A stretch of 64,000 bases of DNA from Bacteroidales bacterium (GCA_022783865.1 JALFYY010000010.1:1-64000), one strand, 5' to 3'. Counted from the first letter of the stretch, positions 51,600 to 61,770 are shown. Numbers and translations: made by a program. The notes: a model not told the origin generated them from the sequence alone.

Positions 51600-53507
51600 T
51601 TAATCCACCGTATCTTCTTCTACCACAAGGTTTTCGATGATAAAGTTCTGCCTGTCGGGTGTGTTCTTGCCCATGTAGAATTCCAACAGGTCGCCCACAG
51701 CATCCTCTTTCCTCAGACTCACTTGGTCCAAACGGATGCTGTCGCCTATAAAACCCTTGAATTCATCGGGAGAAATCTCTCCTAAACCTTTGAATCGTGT
51801 AATCTCGGGGTTAGGTTTCAAATCCTCTATGGCTTGCAGTCTCTCTTCTTCCGAATAGCAATATCGTATCTCTTTCTTGTTCTTTACGCGGAACAATGGC
51901 GTCTGCAAAATATAGACATGCCCTTTCTTGATGAGGTCCGGGAAGAATTGCAGGAAGAATGTAAGCATCAGCAGGCGTATATGCATACCGTCCACATCTG
52001 CATCCGTCGCTATAATTACTTTGTTGTAGCGCAATCCGTCGATGCCGTCTTCAATGTTGAGTGCCGATTGCAGGAAATAAAATTCCTCATTCTCATACAC
52101 TACGTCCTTTTTCAGTCCGAAAGTGTTCTTGGGCTTGCCGCGCAGTGAGAACACTGCCTGAGTCTCCACGTCGCGTGATTTCGTGATAGAGCCCGATGCC
52201 GACAAACCCTCGGTAATGAATATCGAACTCATGTCTCTCAGGTCTTTGTCCGAATCTTTGCGTATTGTCGGTTTCGTATCGTTCAGGTGGATACGGCAGT
52301 CTCTCAGTTTCGGATTGTTGATGTTGTTCTTCTTTGCCCTTTCCCGTGTTGCCTTCGTAAGACCCAGGATGGCTTTCCGTTCCTTTTCCGAATCCTGTAT
52401 TTTCTGCAGCATTACCTCCGTAATTCCGGGGTGTTTGTGCAGATAATTGTCCAACTCGCGCTTGATGAAGTCATTCACGAACTTGTTCACCGATATGCTG
52501 CCGTCTTGTGGCGACATGTCTCTCGAACCCAGCTTCGTCTTGGTCTGACTCTCAAAAACCGGCTCCTCCACATTGATGGCAATAGCGCCGACTACGCCGT
52601 TTCTTACGTCGGCAAGATCCATGTTTTTGTTGAAGAACTCTTTGATAGTCCGTCCGATAGCCTCTTTGAATGCCGCTTGATGCGTACCGCCTTGTATCGT
52701 GTGCTGACCGTTCACAAACGAATGGTATTCGTCGCCGTTTTGGTCCGTATGTGTCAGCGCAATCTCAATATCTTCGCCCTTCAGGTGAATAATCGGGTAG
52801 AGTGGTTCATCGGTCATCGTTTCGGTCATCAAGTCCAACAGACCGTTCTTCGATAAGAACTTCTGCTCGTTGTAATTCAGGGTCAGACCTGTGTTCAAGT
52901 ACGCATAATTGCGCATCATTGTTTCGATGTATTCATCGCGGAAAGCATAGTTTTCAAATAGTCTCGGAGATGAATCGGGCTCAAATTCTATCAATGTGCC
53001 GCGTGGCGACTTCTCCGTGTCTTTCACGATGCCGCTGTCTGCTGTCAATTTGCCTTGCTTGAATTCCACACGGCGGGTCTTTCCGTCTCTGAAGGCTTGT
53101 GCGGCAAACTTCCACGATAAGGCGTTCACCGCTTTCAGACCTACACCGTTCAATCCTACCGACTTTTTGAATGCCTTTGAGTCGTATTTCGCACCCGTGT
53201 TCAGTAGCGATACCACATCTGTCAGCGACTCCAGCGGAATGCCGCGTCCATAGTCTCTCACGCTCACTTTGCCCTCTCTTACGGTTACGTCAATCACTTT
53301 GCCGGCATTCATTCTGAACTCGTCTATCGAGTTGTCGATGGTCTCTTTTATCAGTACGTATATACCGTCGTCCGAATGTGAGCCGTCGCCCAACTTGCCG
53401 ATATACATACCGGGGCGGAGGCGGATATGCTCAACATCGTCCAAGTGACGGATATTGTCTTTCGTGTATTCTTCAGTCGTAGTGAGGAGTTGTTCGTCTG
53501 TGGTCAT
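51600..53507 (-). CDS. parE: DNA topoisomerase IV subunit B
   Basis: This 635-residue type IIA topoisomerase ATPase subunit decatenates chromosomes. It has a GHKL ATPase domain ([31 protein letters not shown]), a transducer, and a Toprim domain with [18 protein letters not shown] and [13 protein letters not shown]. It matches the ParE form seen in Bacteroidota rather than GyrB, lacking the long GyrB insert. Its parC partner is not in the window. The start at 53507 is chosen over a read-through ATG at 53543, which overlaps the -7 box. Confidence 0.92.
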   Translation of the reverse strand: MTTDEQLLTTTEEYTKDNIRHLDDVEHIRLRPGMYIGKLGDGSHSDDGIYVLIKETIDNSIDEFRMNAGKVIDVTVREGKVSVRDYGRGIPLESLTDVVSLLNTGAKYDSKAFKKSVGLNGVGLKAVNALSWKFAAQAFRDGKTRRVEFKQGKLTADSGIVKDTEKSPRGTLIEFEPDSSPRLFENYAFRDEYIETMMRNYAYLNTGLTLNYNEQKFLSKNGLLDLMTETMTDEPLYPIIHLKGEDIEIALTHTDQNGDEYHSFVNGQHTIQGGTHQAAFKEAIGRTIKEFFNKNMDLADVRNGVVGAIAINVEEPVFESQTKTKLGSRDMSPQDGSISVNKFVNDFIKRELDNYLHKHPGITEVMLQKIQDSEKERKAILGLTKATRERAKKNNINNPKLRDCRIHLNDTKPTIRKDSDKDLRDMSSIFITEGLSASGSITKSRDVETQAVFSLRGKPKNTFGLKKDVVYENEEFYFLQSALNIEDGIDGLRYNKVIIATDADVDGMHIRLLMLTFFLQFFPDLIKKGHVYILQTPLFRVKNKKEIRYCYSEEERLQAIEDLKPNPEITRFKGLGEISPDEFKGFIGDSIRLDQVSLRKEDAVGDLLEFYMGKNTPDRQNFIIENLVVEEDTVD

Positions 53508-53540
53508 AGCGCAAAATAGGTATTGTATTGAATTTCGTGG

Positions 53541-53548
53541 CAAAGATA
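53541..53548 (-). promoter_or_regulatory. -7 box of parE
   Basis: TATCTTTG on the minus strand, 33 bases before the start codon. No clear -33 box. Confidence 0.65.
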
Positions 53549-53665
53549 CTAATTTTTTGCGACTTGCCGGCTATTTTTTCCGAATTATTTACCAAATTGA
53601 TATCTGATCCGTAGATAACAGCCGTTTTATATCATTCTTGCTCCTTCCTGTCATCTTTTTCCGCC

Positions 53666-53753
53666 AATGCATTGTAGAGACGCGATTCATCGCGTCTGAA
53701 ACACTCGATAATGCAATGTAGAAACATAGCGCGCCCCGTCTAAAATGCTTGAT
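53666..53753. repeat. Two 44-bp imperfect direct repeats with a central palindrome
   Basis: Copies start at 53666 and 53710, and a third AATGC lies at 53754. Each copy begins AATGC and ends near TTGATA/TCGATA. Copy 1 holds the palindrome AGACGCGAT-TC-ATCGCGTCT. The 44-bp period equals four 11-bp units. Confidence 0.75.
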
Positions 53754-53859
53754 AATGCTGTCGGTGCGCTGTCGTCTCGCCTGCCTGTCTTGTCATTGTG
53801 CCTGCCCCTTTAATGCAATATTAACTATTAATTATTGACTGTTAAATACCACGTAGCTT

Positions 53860-53971
53860 CCGTTCCCGTACCATTCCCGTACCATTCCCGTACCATTGCC
53901 GTACCATTGCCGTACAATTCCCCGTAGCATCATATGATATCCGTATTCCCCATATGTATCCTGCATGTATC
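53860..53971. repeat. 11-bp phased array, CCATTCCCGTA type (array 5)
   Basis: Five exact 11-bp steps start at 53860, 53871, 53882, 53893 and 53904 (CCATTCCCGTA or CCATTGCCGTA). A 12-bp unit follows. ATGTATC then recurs at 53954 and 53965, again 11 bases apart. Confidence 0.93.
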
Positions 53972-54225
53972 TTTATCATGCAAACAAACTCCCTCTGTCG
54001 GAGATATGCCGAATGGATATCTCGTCTCCTGCCTTCCGACATGCTTCCGTTTGCGGCAACAATAGATGATATCACTATGTTCCGGTCTTGATTTTGTCGT
54101 GCTTGTCGTGAATCCGAAAGATGATTCAACTGTGTTTTGTGCTGGTTTTTCCGATGAAATCGTCGGAATCATCCTTTTCATCGACCGGATTCCGAACATG
54201 CTGCAAATTATTTTTTTCTCTTTCT

Positions 54226-54257
54226 CTTGTGAGAACCGAAAACTTATACTACCTTTG
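54226..54257 (+). promoter_or_regulatory. Promoter of the potABCD operon
   Basis: CTTG (54226-54229), a 20-base spacer and TACCTTTG (54250-54257), with a leader of about 80 bases before the ATG. Confidence 0.75.
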
Positions 54258-54342
54258 CAATTACGTTTCAACAAACAGACGAAATAATTTTTTTATGCGA
54301 TTTGCGTTTAGTGTACCATAGTATTTTATATTGATTTCAGTA

Positions 54343-55746
54343 ATGCAGCAGTCTAATTACATTATTGAGGTAAACAATGTCTCCAAACAGTTTGAAGACG
54401 GAAAGTTTGCTTTGGACAATGTAAGTCTTTCTATCAGGAAAGGCGAGTTCGTAACCATTTTGGGTCCTTCAGGGTGTGGCAAAACAACCCTCCTGCGATG
54501 TATAGCAGGATTCCAGGTAGCTTCTTCCGGTGATGTGCTACTCAATGGTGAAGATATTACCCAAATTCCCCCGTATAAGCGCCCTGTGAATACCGTTTTC
54601 CAGAAATATGCGCTTTTCCCCCATCTCAACGTATTCGATAATGTCGCCTTTGGGCTCAAGCTCAAGAAGTTCGACCGTACCACTATCACTCAGAAAGTCA
54701 AGAGTGCACTCAAAACTGTAGGTATGACCGACTACGAATATCGTGACGTTGACAGTCTTTCGGGCGGACAACAGCAGCGTGTCGCCATTGCGCGCGCCAT
54801 CGTTAACCAGCCCGAAGTCTTGCTTCTCGACGAGCCTTTGGCTGCTCTCGACCTCAAGATGCGCAAAGATATGCAAATCGAACTCAAAGAGATGCACAAA
54901 AAGCTGGGTATCACCTTTATCTATGTCACTCACGATCAGGAAGAGGCACTTACGCTTTCCGATCGCGTTGTCGTTATGAGTGAAGGAAAAATCCAGCAGA
55001 TAGGCACTCCTTCAGAGGTGTACAACGAACCCGTTAACTGTTTCGTAGCCGATTTCATCGGGGAAAGTAACATTCTCAATGGTGTAATGTTGGAGGACCG
55101 TCGCGTCCGTTTTTGCGAACACGAGTTCGATTGTGTGGATACAGGCTTTGGAGAGAATGTTCCTGTCGATGTTGTCGTACGCCCTGAGGATTGGTATATT
55201 TTCGATGCTTCCGACGCAGCGCAGCTCACCGGTATCGTGCAGTCGTGCATATTCAAGGGAGTCCACTACGAAATGGCTGTTCTCACGCCCAATGGCTATG
55301 AGTTTATGGTACAAGACTATCATGCCTTCGAGCCGGGTCGCGAAGTCGGACTGCTTGTTAAACCCGAAGATATCCAGGTTATGAAGAAAGAACGCCTGTG
55401 CAATACTTTCGAGGGGGAAATACTTGCCGGTAACAAAGTCTGTTTTTTGGATGCCGATTGGGATATTCCCGGTCAGGTGGCACAGCAGTTCGAAGTAGGA
55501 ACCAAAGTACAGGTGACGGTCGGATTCAACAGGATTACTTTGGAGGATCACGAGGAAGACGGACTACTTACGGGTGTTGTCCATTTCATTCTCTATAAGG
55601 GCGACCACTACCATCTTACCGTTCGGACCGACGATGGCGAAGACCTCTTTGTCGATACTCGGGATGTTTGGGACGATGGCGACCGTGTCGGTATCGTCAT
55701 CAGCCCCGACAACATACATGTTTCCCCGATTTCATCGGAAAAATAA
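54343..55746 (+). CDS. potA: Spermidine/putrescine ABC transporter ATP-binding protein PotA
   Basis: This 467-residue ATPase powers polyamine import. It has Walker [10 protein letters not shown] (about residues 40-48), signature [14 protein letters not shown], Walker [12 protein letters not shown] and the switch VTHDQEEAL. It is about 90 residues longer than E. coli PotA because the C-terminal part has two TOBE-like beta blocks, one ending VKPEDIQVM and a second ending [10 protein letters not shown]. Extended PotA of this kind is usual in Bacteroidota. ATG 54343 is used; an upstream TTG at 54331 would add four residues. Confidence 0.95.
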   Translation: MQQSNYIIEVNNVSKQFEDGKFALDNVSLSIRKGEFVTILGPSGCGKTTLLRCIAGFQVASSGDVLLNGEDITQIPPYKRPVNTVFQKYALFPHLNVFDNVAFGLKLKKFDRTTITQKVKSALKTVGMTDYEYRDVDSLSGGQQQRVAIARAIVNQPEVLLLDEPLAALDLKMRKDMQIELKEMHKKLGITFIYVTHDQEEALTLSDRVVVMSEGKIQQIGTPSEVYNEPVNCFVADFIGESNILNGVMLEDRRVRFCEHEFDCVDTGFGENVPVDVVVRPEDWYIFDASDAAQLTGIVQSCIFKGVHYEMAVLTPNGYEFMVQDYHAFEPGREVGLLVKPEDIQVMKKERLCNTFEGEILAGNKVCFLDADWDIPGQVAQQFEVGTKVQVTVGFNRITLEDHEEDGLLTGVVHFILYKGDHYHLTVRTDDGEDLFVDTRDVWDDGDRVGIVISPDNIHVSPISSEK

Positions 55747-55757
55747 CCTGTGGAGAG

Positions 55758-56564
55758 ATGAAGAATCTGAGTCGCGTATTTTCTTCCCGTCGGACATGGG
55801 CATGGCCCTATGTCTTGTTTTTGGTGCTCTTTGTGGTGCTCCCGCTGCTCCTTATTGTGTTCTATGCTTTTACCAACGGCAACGGACAGTTCACCCTTCG
55901 TAACTTCGCCGATTTCTTTAGCAAGTCCGAAGCTGTTAGCACTTTCATCTATTCCTTGGCGATTGCGCTTATCACTACGGTCATCTGCCTGCTGCTCGGT
56001 TATCCCGCTGCTTATATCATGGCGATGGCGCAGTTCAAGACGCCCCAAGTGATGGCGATGCTCTTCATTCTACCGATGTGGATTAACTTCTTGTTGCGTA
56101 CTATCGCTACTGTCGAGTTGTTCCGCTTCTTTGGTATTCCTTTGGGTGAAGCAGCATTGCTCTTCGGTATGGTTTACGATTTCCTGCCTTTCATGATCTA
56201 TCCTATCTACAATACTTTGCAGAAGATGGACCATTCGCTCATCGAAGCTGCCGAGGACTTGGGAGCCAACCGCACGCAAGTCTTTGCCAAGGTGGTCTTG
56301 CCGCTTTCCGTACCGGGTATCTATAGTGGCATTATCATGGTCTTTATGCCCACCGTCTCTACTTTTGCTATTGCCGAACTTCTTACCCACAACAAGGTAA
56401 CCCTCTTCGGTTCGCTCATTCAGCGTAGCTTTGGCGAAGGCGGACTCACCATGTGGAACTATGGAGCCGCTCTTTCGCTCATCATGCTGCTTATCATTGC
56501 ACTCACCAGTTTCTTCGGTTCGCCCGAAGATAACGATGCCAATCAGAAAGGAGGTTTGTTATGA
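55758..56564 (+). CDS. potB: Spermidine/putrescine ABC transporter permease PotB
   Basis: This 268-residue inner-membrane permease has six helices and the ABC-contact EAA loop IEAAEDLGANRTQVFAKVVLPLS (about residues 165-187). The start at 55758 gives MKNLSRVFSSRR; the longer reading overlaps potA. Its stop overlaps the potC ATG as ATGA. Confidence 0.95.
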   Translation: MKNLSRVFSSRRTWAWPYVLFLVLFVVLPLLLIVFYAFTNGNGQFTLRNFADFFSKSEAVSTFIYSLAIALITTVICLLLGYPAAYIMAMAQFKTPQVMAMLFILPMWINFLLRTIATVELFRFFGIPLGEAALLFGMVYDFLPFMIYPIYNTLQKMDHSLIEAAEDLGANRTQVFAKVVLPLSVPGIYSGIIMVFMPTVSTFAIAELLTHNKVTLFGSLIQRSFGEGGLTMWNYGAALSLIMLLIIALTSFFGSPEDNDANQKGGLL

Positions 56565-57439
56565 GCCGTACCAATCAACCGCCTATGACGTCTGCACAAC
56601 TCGAAGCCGCCAGACGTGCACGTATATCCCGCCGTCGCCGTTTCTTCTCGCAAACCTATCTTTGGGTTTTGCTGCTTGTGCTCTATGCTCCCATTTTCGT
56701 TATCATCATTTTCTCTTTCACCGAGAGTAAGGTGCTCGGTAACTGGACGGGCTTTTCCTTTCATCTTTACGAACAGCTCTTTACGGGTAACGCCGGCCGT
56801 AGTCTGAATAGCGCGATTGTCAATACTGCCCTCATTGCCCTCATATCTGCCCTGTTCTCTACGCTTTTGGGAACTTTGGCGGCTATCGGTATTTACAATA
56901 TGCGCCAACGGGACAGGAAAATCATTAATTTCCTCAACAGCATTCCGATGATCAATCCCGATATCCTCACAGGTATATCCCTCTTCCTCTTGTTCGTCTT
57001 CTTGGGTATATCCCGTGGTTTCATGACGGTTGTCATTGCCCACATCGTGTTTTGTACTCCCTATGTGGTACTCAGCGTAATGCCCCGGTTGAGCAAGATG
57101 AACCCGAATATCTACGAAGCCGCTCTCGATCTCGGTGCGACACCCATGCAAGCCTTGCGCAAAGTAATGCTGCCGGAGTTGTTTCCCGGAATGTTGAGCG
57201 GATTCATACTCTCAGTCACCCTTTCCATCGACGATTTTGGAGTTACTTTCTTTACGAAGGGTAGTGGAGGCTTGGAAACCCTTTCCACTTTCATCTATGT
57301 TGATGCGCGCAAAGGCGGTCTTACTCCCGAGTTGCGTCCGCTCTTCTCCGTCATATTTCTGACCATGTTCGTCCTCTTGCTTATCATCAATTGGCGTGCA
57401 GAGAGGGGCAATACTAAAAAGCAAAACAACGATAAATAA
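56561..57439 (+). CDS. potC: Spermidine/putrescine ABC transporter permease PotC
   Basis: This 292-residue permease has six helices and the EAA loop YEAALDLGATPMQALRKVMLPELFPG (about residues 187-212). Its N-terminus is an Arg-rich cytoplasmic extension (ARRARISRRRRFF) before the first helix. It is coupled to potB and followed by potD. Confidence 0.95.
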   Translation: MSRTNQPPMTSAQLEAARRARISRRRRFFSQTYLWVLLLVLYAPIFVIIIFSFTESKVLGNWTGFSFHLYEQLFTGNAGRSLNSAIVNTALIALISALFSTLLGTLAAIGIYNMRQRDRKIINFLNSIPMINPDILTGISLFLLFVFLGISRGFMTVVIAHIVFCTPYVVLSVMPRLSKMNPNIYEAALDLGATPMQALRKVMLPELFPGMLSGFILSVTLSIDDFGVTFFTKGSGGLETLSTFIYVDARKGGLTPELRPLFSVIFLTMFVLLLIINWRAERGNTKKQNNDK

Positions 57440-57458
57440 CAATAATTCATCAACAACA

Positions 57459-58772
57459 ATGAAACGAACACTCTCTTTCCTACTCGTTGCTTTCCTGGCA
57501 ATCAGTAGTTTCGCTGCCGATAGGGCGCACACGCTTAAAATCTACAATTGGGCGGATTATATTGATGAAAACGTACTCTGGAGTTTCCCCGAATGGTATC
57601 GCAGGCAAACCGGTGAGGAAGTCGAAATTATCTACCAGACTTTCGATATCAACGAGAGTATGCTCACCGAAATAGAGGTCGGTAAAGAAGACTACGATGT
57701 CATCTGTCCCTCTGAGTATATCATCGAACGGATGCTCCGCAACAATCTCTTGCAACCCATCAACAAAGACCTTGTCCCTGATTCAATCCGTGCCTTCGAA
57801 AACGTATCTCCTTTCGCAGTCGGAATGTTCAACAGGATGAGCCGGACCGTCAACGTGAGCGACTATGCCGTGGGCTATATGTGGGGAACAACGGGCTTTC
57901 TCTATAACCCTGCCTTTGTTTCCGATGAGGAGGTCAGTAGCTGGAGCGCACTCCTCAACCCTAAGTTCCGTGGCAAAATCTTTATGAAAGATGCCTTCCG
58001 TGACGTCTATAGTGTAATGGTGCTCTATGCTTATCGCGATGATTTGGAAGCCGGACGGGTCACTGCCGCCGAACTCATCGGTAATGTAACGCAAGAGCGT
58101 ATCGATACTGTCGAAGCCGTTCTTATGGCTGCCAAAGACAATTTCGCAGGATGGGAAGTGGATTTCGGTAAAGAAGAAATGGCAAAAGGCAATGCATGGC
58201 TCAATCTTTCTTGGAGCGGCGATGCGCAGTGGGCAATCGTTGAGTCGGAGAAAGTGGGGCTCGAACTTCGTTATATCGTCCCTCAAGAGGGTAGTAATGT
58301 TTGGTTCGACGGATGGTGTATTCCCGTTTATGCCAAGAATACAAAGGCGGCTACCTATTTCATCAACTATATGTGCCTTCCTCAAAACGCCATTGCCAAT
58401 ATGGAAGAGATAGGCTACGTTTCGGTTGTCGCCACACCCGAGGTGATGGAATATATGACCGATGATGAGATTCCAGAAACCTATGATATCACCTACTTCT
58501 TTGGCGAGGGAGCCGATAGTCTCCATGTCAATCCTGTTTTCTATCCCGACCGCTCTGTTATCGAACGTTGTGCCTTGATGCACGATGCCGCTGAGAATAC
58601 CGAAGCCCTGCTTTCCATGTGGAATCGCGTCAAGGGCGATAATCTTTCTATGGGAATGATTGTCTTCTTGGTGGTGGTTGTTATAGCTCTCTTGGGCTTC
58701 TTCCTCTATCGCTTCTTGCAAAAGCGCAATGCTGGCAAGCGTCATACCCGGAAGACCCGCCACCGCCGCTAA
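57459..58772 (+). CDS. potD: Polyamine-binding protein PotD with C-terminal membrane anchor
   Basis: This 437-residue substrate-binding protein delivers spermidine or putrescine to PotBC. It has a signal peptide (MKRTLSFLLVAFLAISSFA), the PotD fold (KIYNWADYIDENV, DVICPSEYIIERM, LSWSGDAQWAIVE), and at the end a hydrophobic helix (about residues 405-425, IVFLVVVVIALLGFFLYRFL) followed by a basic tail. The mature protein should therefore be tethered to the inner membrane by its C-terminus instead of being free or lipid-anchored. The start at 57459 is 19 bases after potC. Confidence 0.93.
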   Translation: MKRTLSFLLVAFLAISSFAADRAHTLKIYNWADYIDENVLWSFPEWYRRQTGEEVEIIYQTFDINESMLTEIEVGKEDYDVICPSEYIIERMLRNNLLQPINKDLVPDSIRAFENVSPFAVGMFNRMSRTVNVSDYAVGYMWGTTGFLYNPAFVSDEEVSSWSALLNPKFRGKIFMKDAFRDVYSVMVLYAYRDDLEAGRVTAAELIGNVTQERIDTVEAVLMAAKDNFAGWEVDFGKEEMAKGNAWLNLSWSGDAQWAIVESEKVGLELRYIVPQEGSNVWFDGWCIPVYAKNTKAATYFINYMCLPQNAIANMEEIGYVSVVATPEVMEYMTDDEIPETYDITYFFGEGADSLHVNPVFYPDRSVIERCALMHDAAENTEALLSMWNRVKGDNLSMGMIVFLVVVVIALLGFFLYRFLQKRNAGKRHTRKTRHRR

Positions 58773-58812
58773 ATATCTGTATATGCGTAGTTAAGTATAT
58801 CATACTACATAC

Positions 58813-58860
58813 AATACGGGTGTCGGATAGTATTGTCCGACACCTGTATTTTGTCCTTTT
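58813..58860 (+). terminator. Terminator of potABCD
   Basis: AATACGGGTGTCGGA (58813-58827) and TCCGACACCTGTATT (58836-58850) form a 15-bp stem with one G-T pair, followed by TTGTCCTTTT. Confidence 0.85.
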
Positions 58861-58971
58861 GGCTCCCTTGCCCTTCGGGGTGGGATTCGGGGGCGTGGTA
58901 AGTCCCTTGTCTTTGTTCCTTGCTCCTTTGTCCGACATCATAAACGTATGTTGTAAAACATCTTTTCTGCT

Positions 58972-59003
58972 ATTGTGGACGGAGTTTTATTTCCGTATAT
59001 TTG
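58972..59003 (+). promoter_or_regulatory. Promoter of the GHL10/propeller/amidase genes
   Basis: ATTG (58972-58975), a 20-base spacer and TATATTTG (58996-59003), 80 bases before the ATG. Confidence 0.7.
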
Positions 59004-59083
59004 CAATTGCTTCTTTGTGCGATGCTTGATCGTGTGCATAAAAAGGAGATCAGAGTGCTTACTAATTGATAATCAAATGTAAT

Positions 59084-61741
59084 ATGAAAAAAATCTACAC
59101 CCTGTTTACTCTCTTATTGTTAGCTGTGTCTGTTTTTGCTGCAGGTCCTAAGCGTGATTTTCGTGCTTCGTGGGTAGCCACTGTTTGGGGAATCGACTGG
59201 CCCAAATCAAAGGTTGTTTCTGAACAGAAAAAGGAGATGGATATTATTCTCGACCGCGCTCAATCGGGAAACATGACTGCTGTCATGCTCCAGGTGCGTG
59301 GTTTTTCCGATGCTATCTATCGTTCAAGCTACGATCCTTGGAGCAGTGCTCTTACCGGTACACGAGGCAAAGATCCTGGCTACGACCCTTTGCAATATGC
59401 TATCGAAGGTGCTCATCGTCGCGGACTCGAACTGCACGTTTGGATTAACCCGTATCGCCTTGGTACTTATTCTGTCCGTGCCCCGCAAATCAAAGATTCA
59501 TGGATTCTCCCTGCCGGTATTCTCGACCCGGGCAATCCCGATGTCCGTAAATACATACTCGACGTTATTGCCGAGATTATCGATAACTACGATATCGACG
59601 GCATTCTCTTCGATGACTATTTCTATAAGTCCATGGATGAGAATGATTATGTGACCAACGAAACACACCGAACTCCTGACAATAACCCGCACAACCTCTC
59701 CCTTAACGATTGGCGACGCGAGAATGTGAATATCTTTGTGCGTGACGTAATGAAGTTAGTGGAAACTAAAAAGCCTTACCTCCGTTTCGGTATAGGTCCT
59801 GCGGGTATTTGGAGTACTACATCGCACAATGTCTATGACGAAGACTATAATACCTACGACTATATCACTGCTAATCTTGGTACATGGGATGTATATTCCG
59901 AACTCTATTGCGATGCTGCAACTTGGCTCAAACGTGGTTATATCGACTATATCTCTCCGCAACTCTATTGGCCTATGCTCTCTTCCTCCAATGGTTACTA
60001 TGCTTCCAGCGCATTTGATAAATTATGTCCGTGGTGGGCTGACTTGGCAAAGAGATACGGACGACATTTTTATGTAAGTCAGGATGTGGCAGACAACAAC
60101 AGCAACGGTTCTACTACGGCACGCTACAACGCTCCCGAAGAGATTAATGCACAAATGCAGACTGCTCGTGCCAACGGCAACGTACAAGGTCATATCTTCT
60201 ATAGTACACAGTACTTCCTGAACTTGAGAGGCGTAAATGCCAAGTGGTTCTCTTCTTCTGCAGAAGGGTATCATACCTTCCTTACCCAATCATGGTTTGC
60301 CGATAAGTCTATTGCACCGGCAATAGAGTGGCGCGACGCACCCGAACTGCCAGCACCGTCCGAACTCGTTCTCTCTGGTTCTACCTTGACGTGGAAACAC
60401 CCGTCCGCACCTCGCTTCACAGTTTACGCTTATCCCAAAGGAACTGCTGCCGACGTCGCCTTGGAAGATGCTTCCAACCTTCTGGGCGTTACCTATTCCA
60501 ATACTTTCGATGTGAGCAGTGTAGCTGATTTGGCTGACAAAACCTTGGCAGTATGTGCCTACGACCGTTACGGCAACGAATATACCCCGGCTCTTTATAA
60601 TGAAGGAGAAAATACCATTGTCGAAGGTACAGTTTCAATGACGCAACTTTGGCAACAACCCCAGTCTACTTCGGGTTATCTGACAACAACGAATGCCAAT
60701 CGCAGTATGGCATACTACGATGGCGCTTTGTATATCCCGAATAAGGATGCCGGCACTTTTGCCGTCGTTGATGCTTCTACGGGTGCGCTCCGTACTACAC
60801 GCACTATCACAGCCTCTGCTTTCTGGCAGCACAACCTGCGAATTACCTCAGATGGGCAAATGCTTCTCGGCAATACAGGTGCTGGTAGTACGTCCCTTCT
60901 CGTTAAGTCTTCTTCTCTCAATAATGGTGGTGCTACCGATTTGAATACCTTTGCCATTTCCGGTCGTACCGACTATTTCTATTCTTATGGCGATTGGAAC
61001 GGCACCGGCTTCTTGCTTGCGCTCAGCAATACTGGCAACTTGCTCAAAGTACCGTTCGTAGGTGGTTTGTTAGGAGCGGAAACATCGGTTTCCAATGCCT
61101 CATTGCCGTCGGGTACTTCCTCTAAGGCTATTCCTGCCGATGCGGCTTCGTTCTATGCCTCTACTGCCAACCGCTTGCCATCTCGCCATGATACTCAGAC
61201 GGGCAATCTTTTGGAGTCTTTCGATGCGGCTAATGCGCCTGAAGCAGTCAATGCATCAGGTATGGCGGTCTTCTCTATGCAAGGGCATACCTATATGGTG
61301 CTCCCGCACGACGTCTTTGGTAGTTTCGAAGTATATGAAATTACATACGGATTATCAAATGCCAAAAGAGTGATTGAGGCTACAGCTACATTGGGTAGTA
61401 ATACCAATGCTGCTTTTACGGTTGATTTCTGTACAGCGGTAGAAGACACCGAAGCCACCATCTACGTCCTTGCCCCCAACAATGGTGTGGCAGCCTATCG
61501 TTTCGTCTTCACGCCTAAAGAGACAGCTCTCCCGCAAGTCGATGATACCGACAATGTTTTAGTTCGTTCTACCATCGATGGTGTTGCGGTTTCCTTCTCT
61601 GGTACAAAAACAGTCGAAGTGTATACTGTGAACGGTATTTTGGTTGACCGTCAGACGGTGTTGTCCACCTATTCTCGTACGCTCCCGCAGGGCATGTACA
61701 TCCTTCGTGTCGGCAATAGTGTACATAAGTTCATACGATAA
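59084..61741 (+). CDS. Secreted GHL10 (DigH/YngK-like) glycosidase with T9SS sorting tail
   Basis: This 885-residue protein has a signal peptide (MKKIYTLFTLLLLAVSVFA). A GHL10 (DUF187) TIM barrel follows (about residues 28-400: RDFRASWVATVWGIDWP, LQVRGFSDAIY, GLELHVWINPYRLG, IDGILFDDYFY, DYISPQLYWP). Next come an Fn3-like domain (about 425-500), a beta-rich propeller-like region and a C-terminal block with VEVYTVNGILVDRQ and LPQGMYILRVGNSVHKFIR. That last block has the pattern of the type IX secretion sorting domain (type A), so the protein is probably exported and surface-attached. E. coli DigH, of the same family, cuts peptidoglycan strands stripped of stem peptides; that activity here is inferred from family and from the amidase nearby. 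Confidence 0.88.
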   Translation: MKKIYTLFTLLLLAVSVFAAGPKRDFRASWVATVWGIDWPKSKVVSEQKKEMDIILDRAQSGNMTAVMLQVRGFSDAIYRSSYDPWSSALTGTRGKDPGYDPLQYAIEGAHRRGLELHVWINPYRLGTYSVRAPQIKDSWILPAGILDPGNPDVRKYILDVIAEIIDNYDIDGILFDDYFYKSMDENDYVTNETHRTPDNNPHNLSLNDWRRENVNIFVRDVMKLVETKKPYLRFGIGPAGIWSTTSHNVYDEDYNTYDYITANLGTWDVYSELYCDAATWLKRGYIDYISPQLYWPMLSSSNGYYASSAFDKLCPWWADLAKRYGRHFYVSQDVADNNSNGSTTARYNAPEEINAQMQTARANGNVQGHIFYSTQYFLNLRGVNAKWFSSSAEGYHTFLTQSWFADKSIAPAIEWRDAPELPAPSELVLSGSTLTWKHPSAPRFTVYAYPKGTAADVALEDASNLLGVTYSNTFDVSSVADLADKTLAVCAYDRYGNEYTPALYNEGENTIVEGTVSMTQLWQQPQSTSGYLTTTNANRSMAYYDGALYIPNKDAGTFAVVDASTGALRTTRTITASAFWQHNLRITSDGQMLLGNTGAGSTSLLVKSSSLNNGGATDLNTFAISGRTDYFYSYGDWNGTGFLLALSNTGNLLKVPFVGGLLGAETSVSNASLPSGTSSKAIPADAASFYASTANRLPSRHDTQTGNLLESFDAANAPEAVNASGMAVFSMQGHTYMVLPHDVFGSFEVYEITYGLSNAKRVIEATATLGSNTNAAFTVDFCTAVEDTEATIYVLAPNNGVAAYRFVFTPKETALPQVDDTDNVLVRSTIDGVAVSFSGTKTVEVYTVNGILVDRQTVLSTYSRTLPQGMYILRVGNSVHKFIR

Positions 61742-61770
61742 GTTCAATATAATAATCTAATATTGTGATT

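Larger units (their letters stand above)
53508..54342. other. Long divergent intergenic region between parE and potA
   Basis: About 835 bases with no convincing gene. It holds the parE -7 box (53541-53548), two 44-bp imperfect repeats (53666-53753), array 5 (53860-53971), a TTCCGATGAAAT copy at 54149-54160 and the potA promoter (54226-54257). Confidence 0.8.
58773..59083. other. Intergenic region behind potD
   Basis: It holds a strong terminator for potABCD (58813-58860) and the promoter of the GHL10 gene (58972-59003). I see nothing else in it. Confidence 0.7.
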
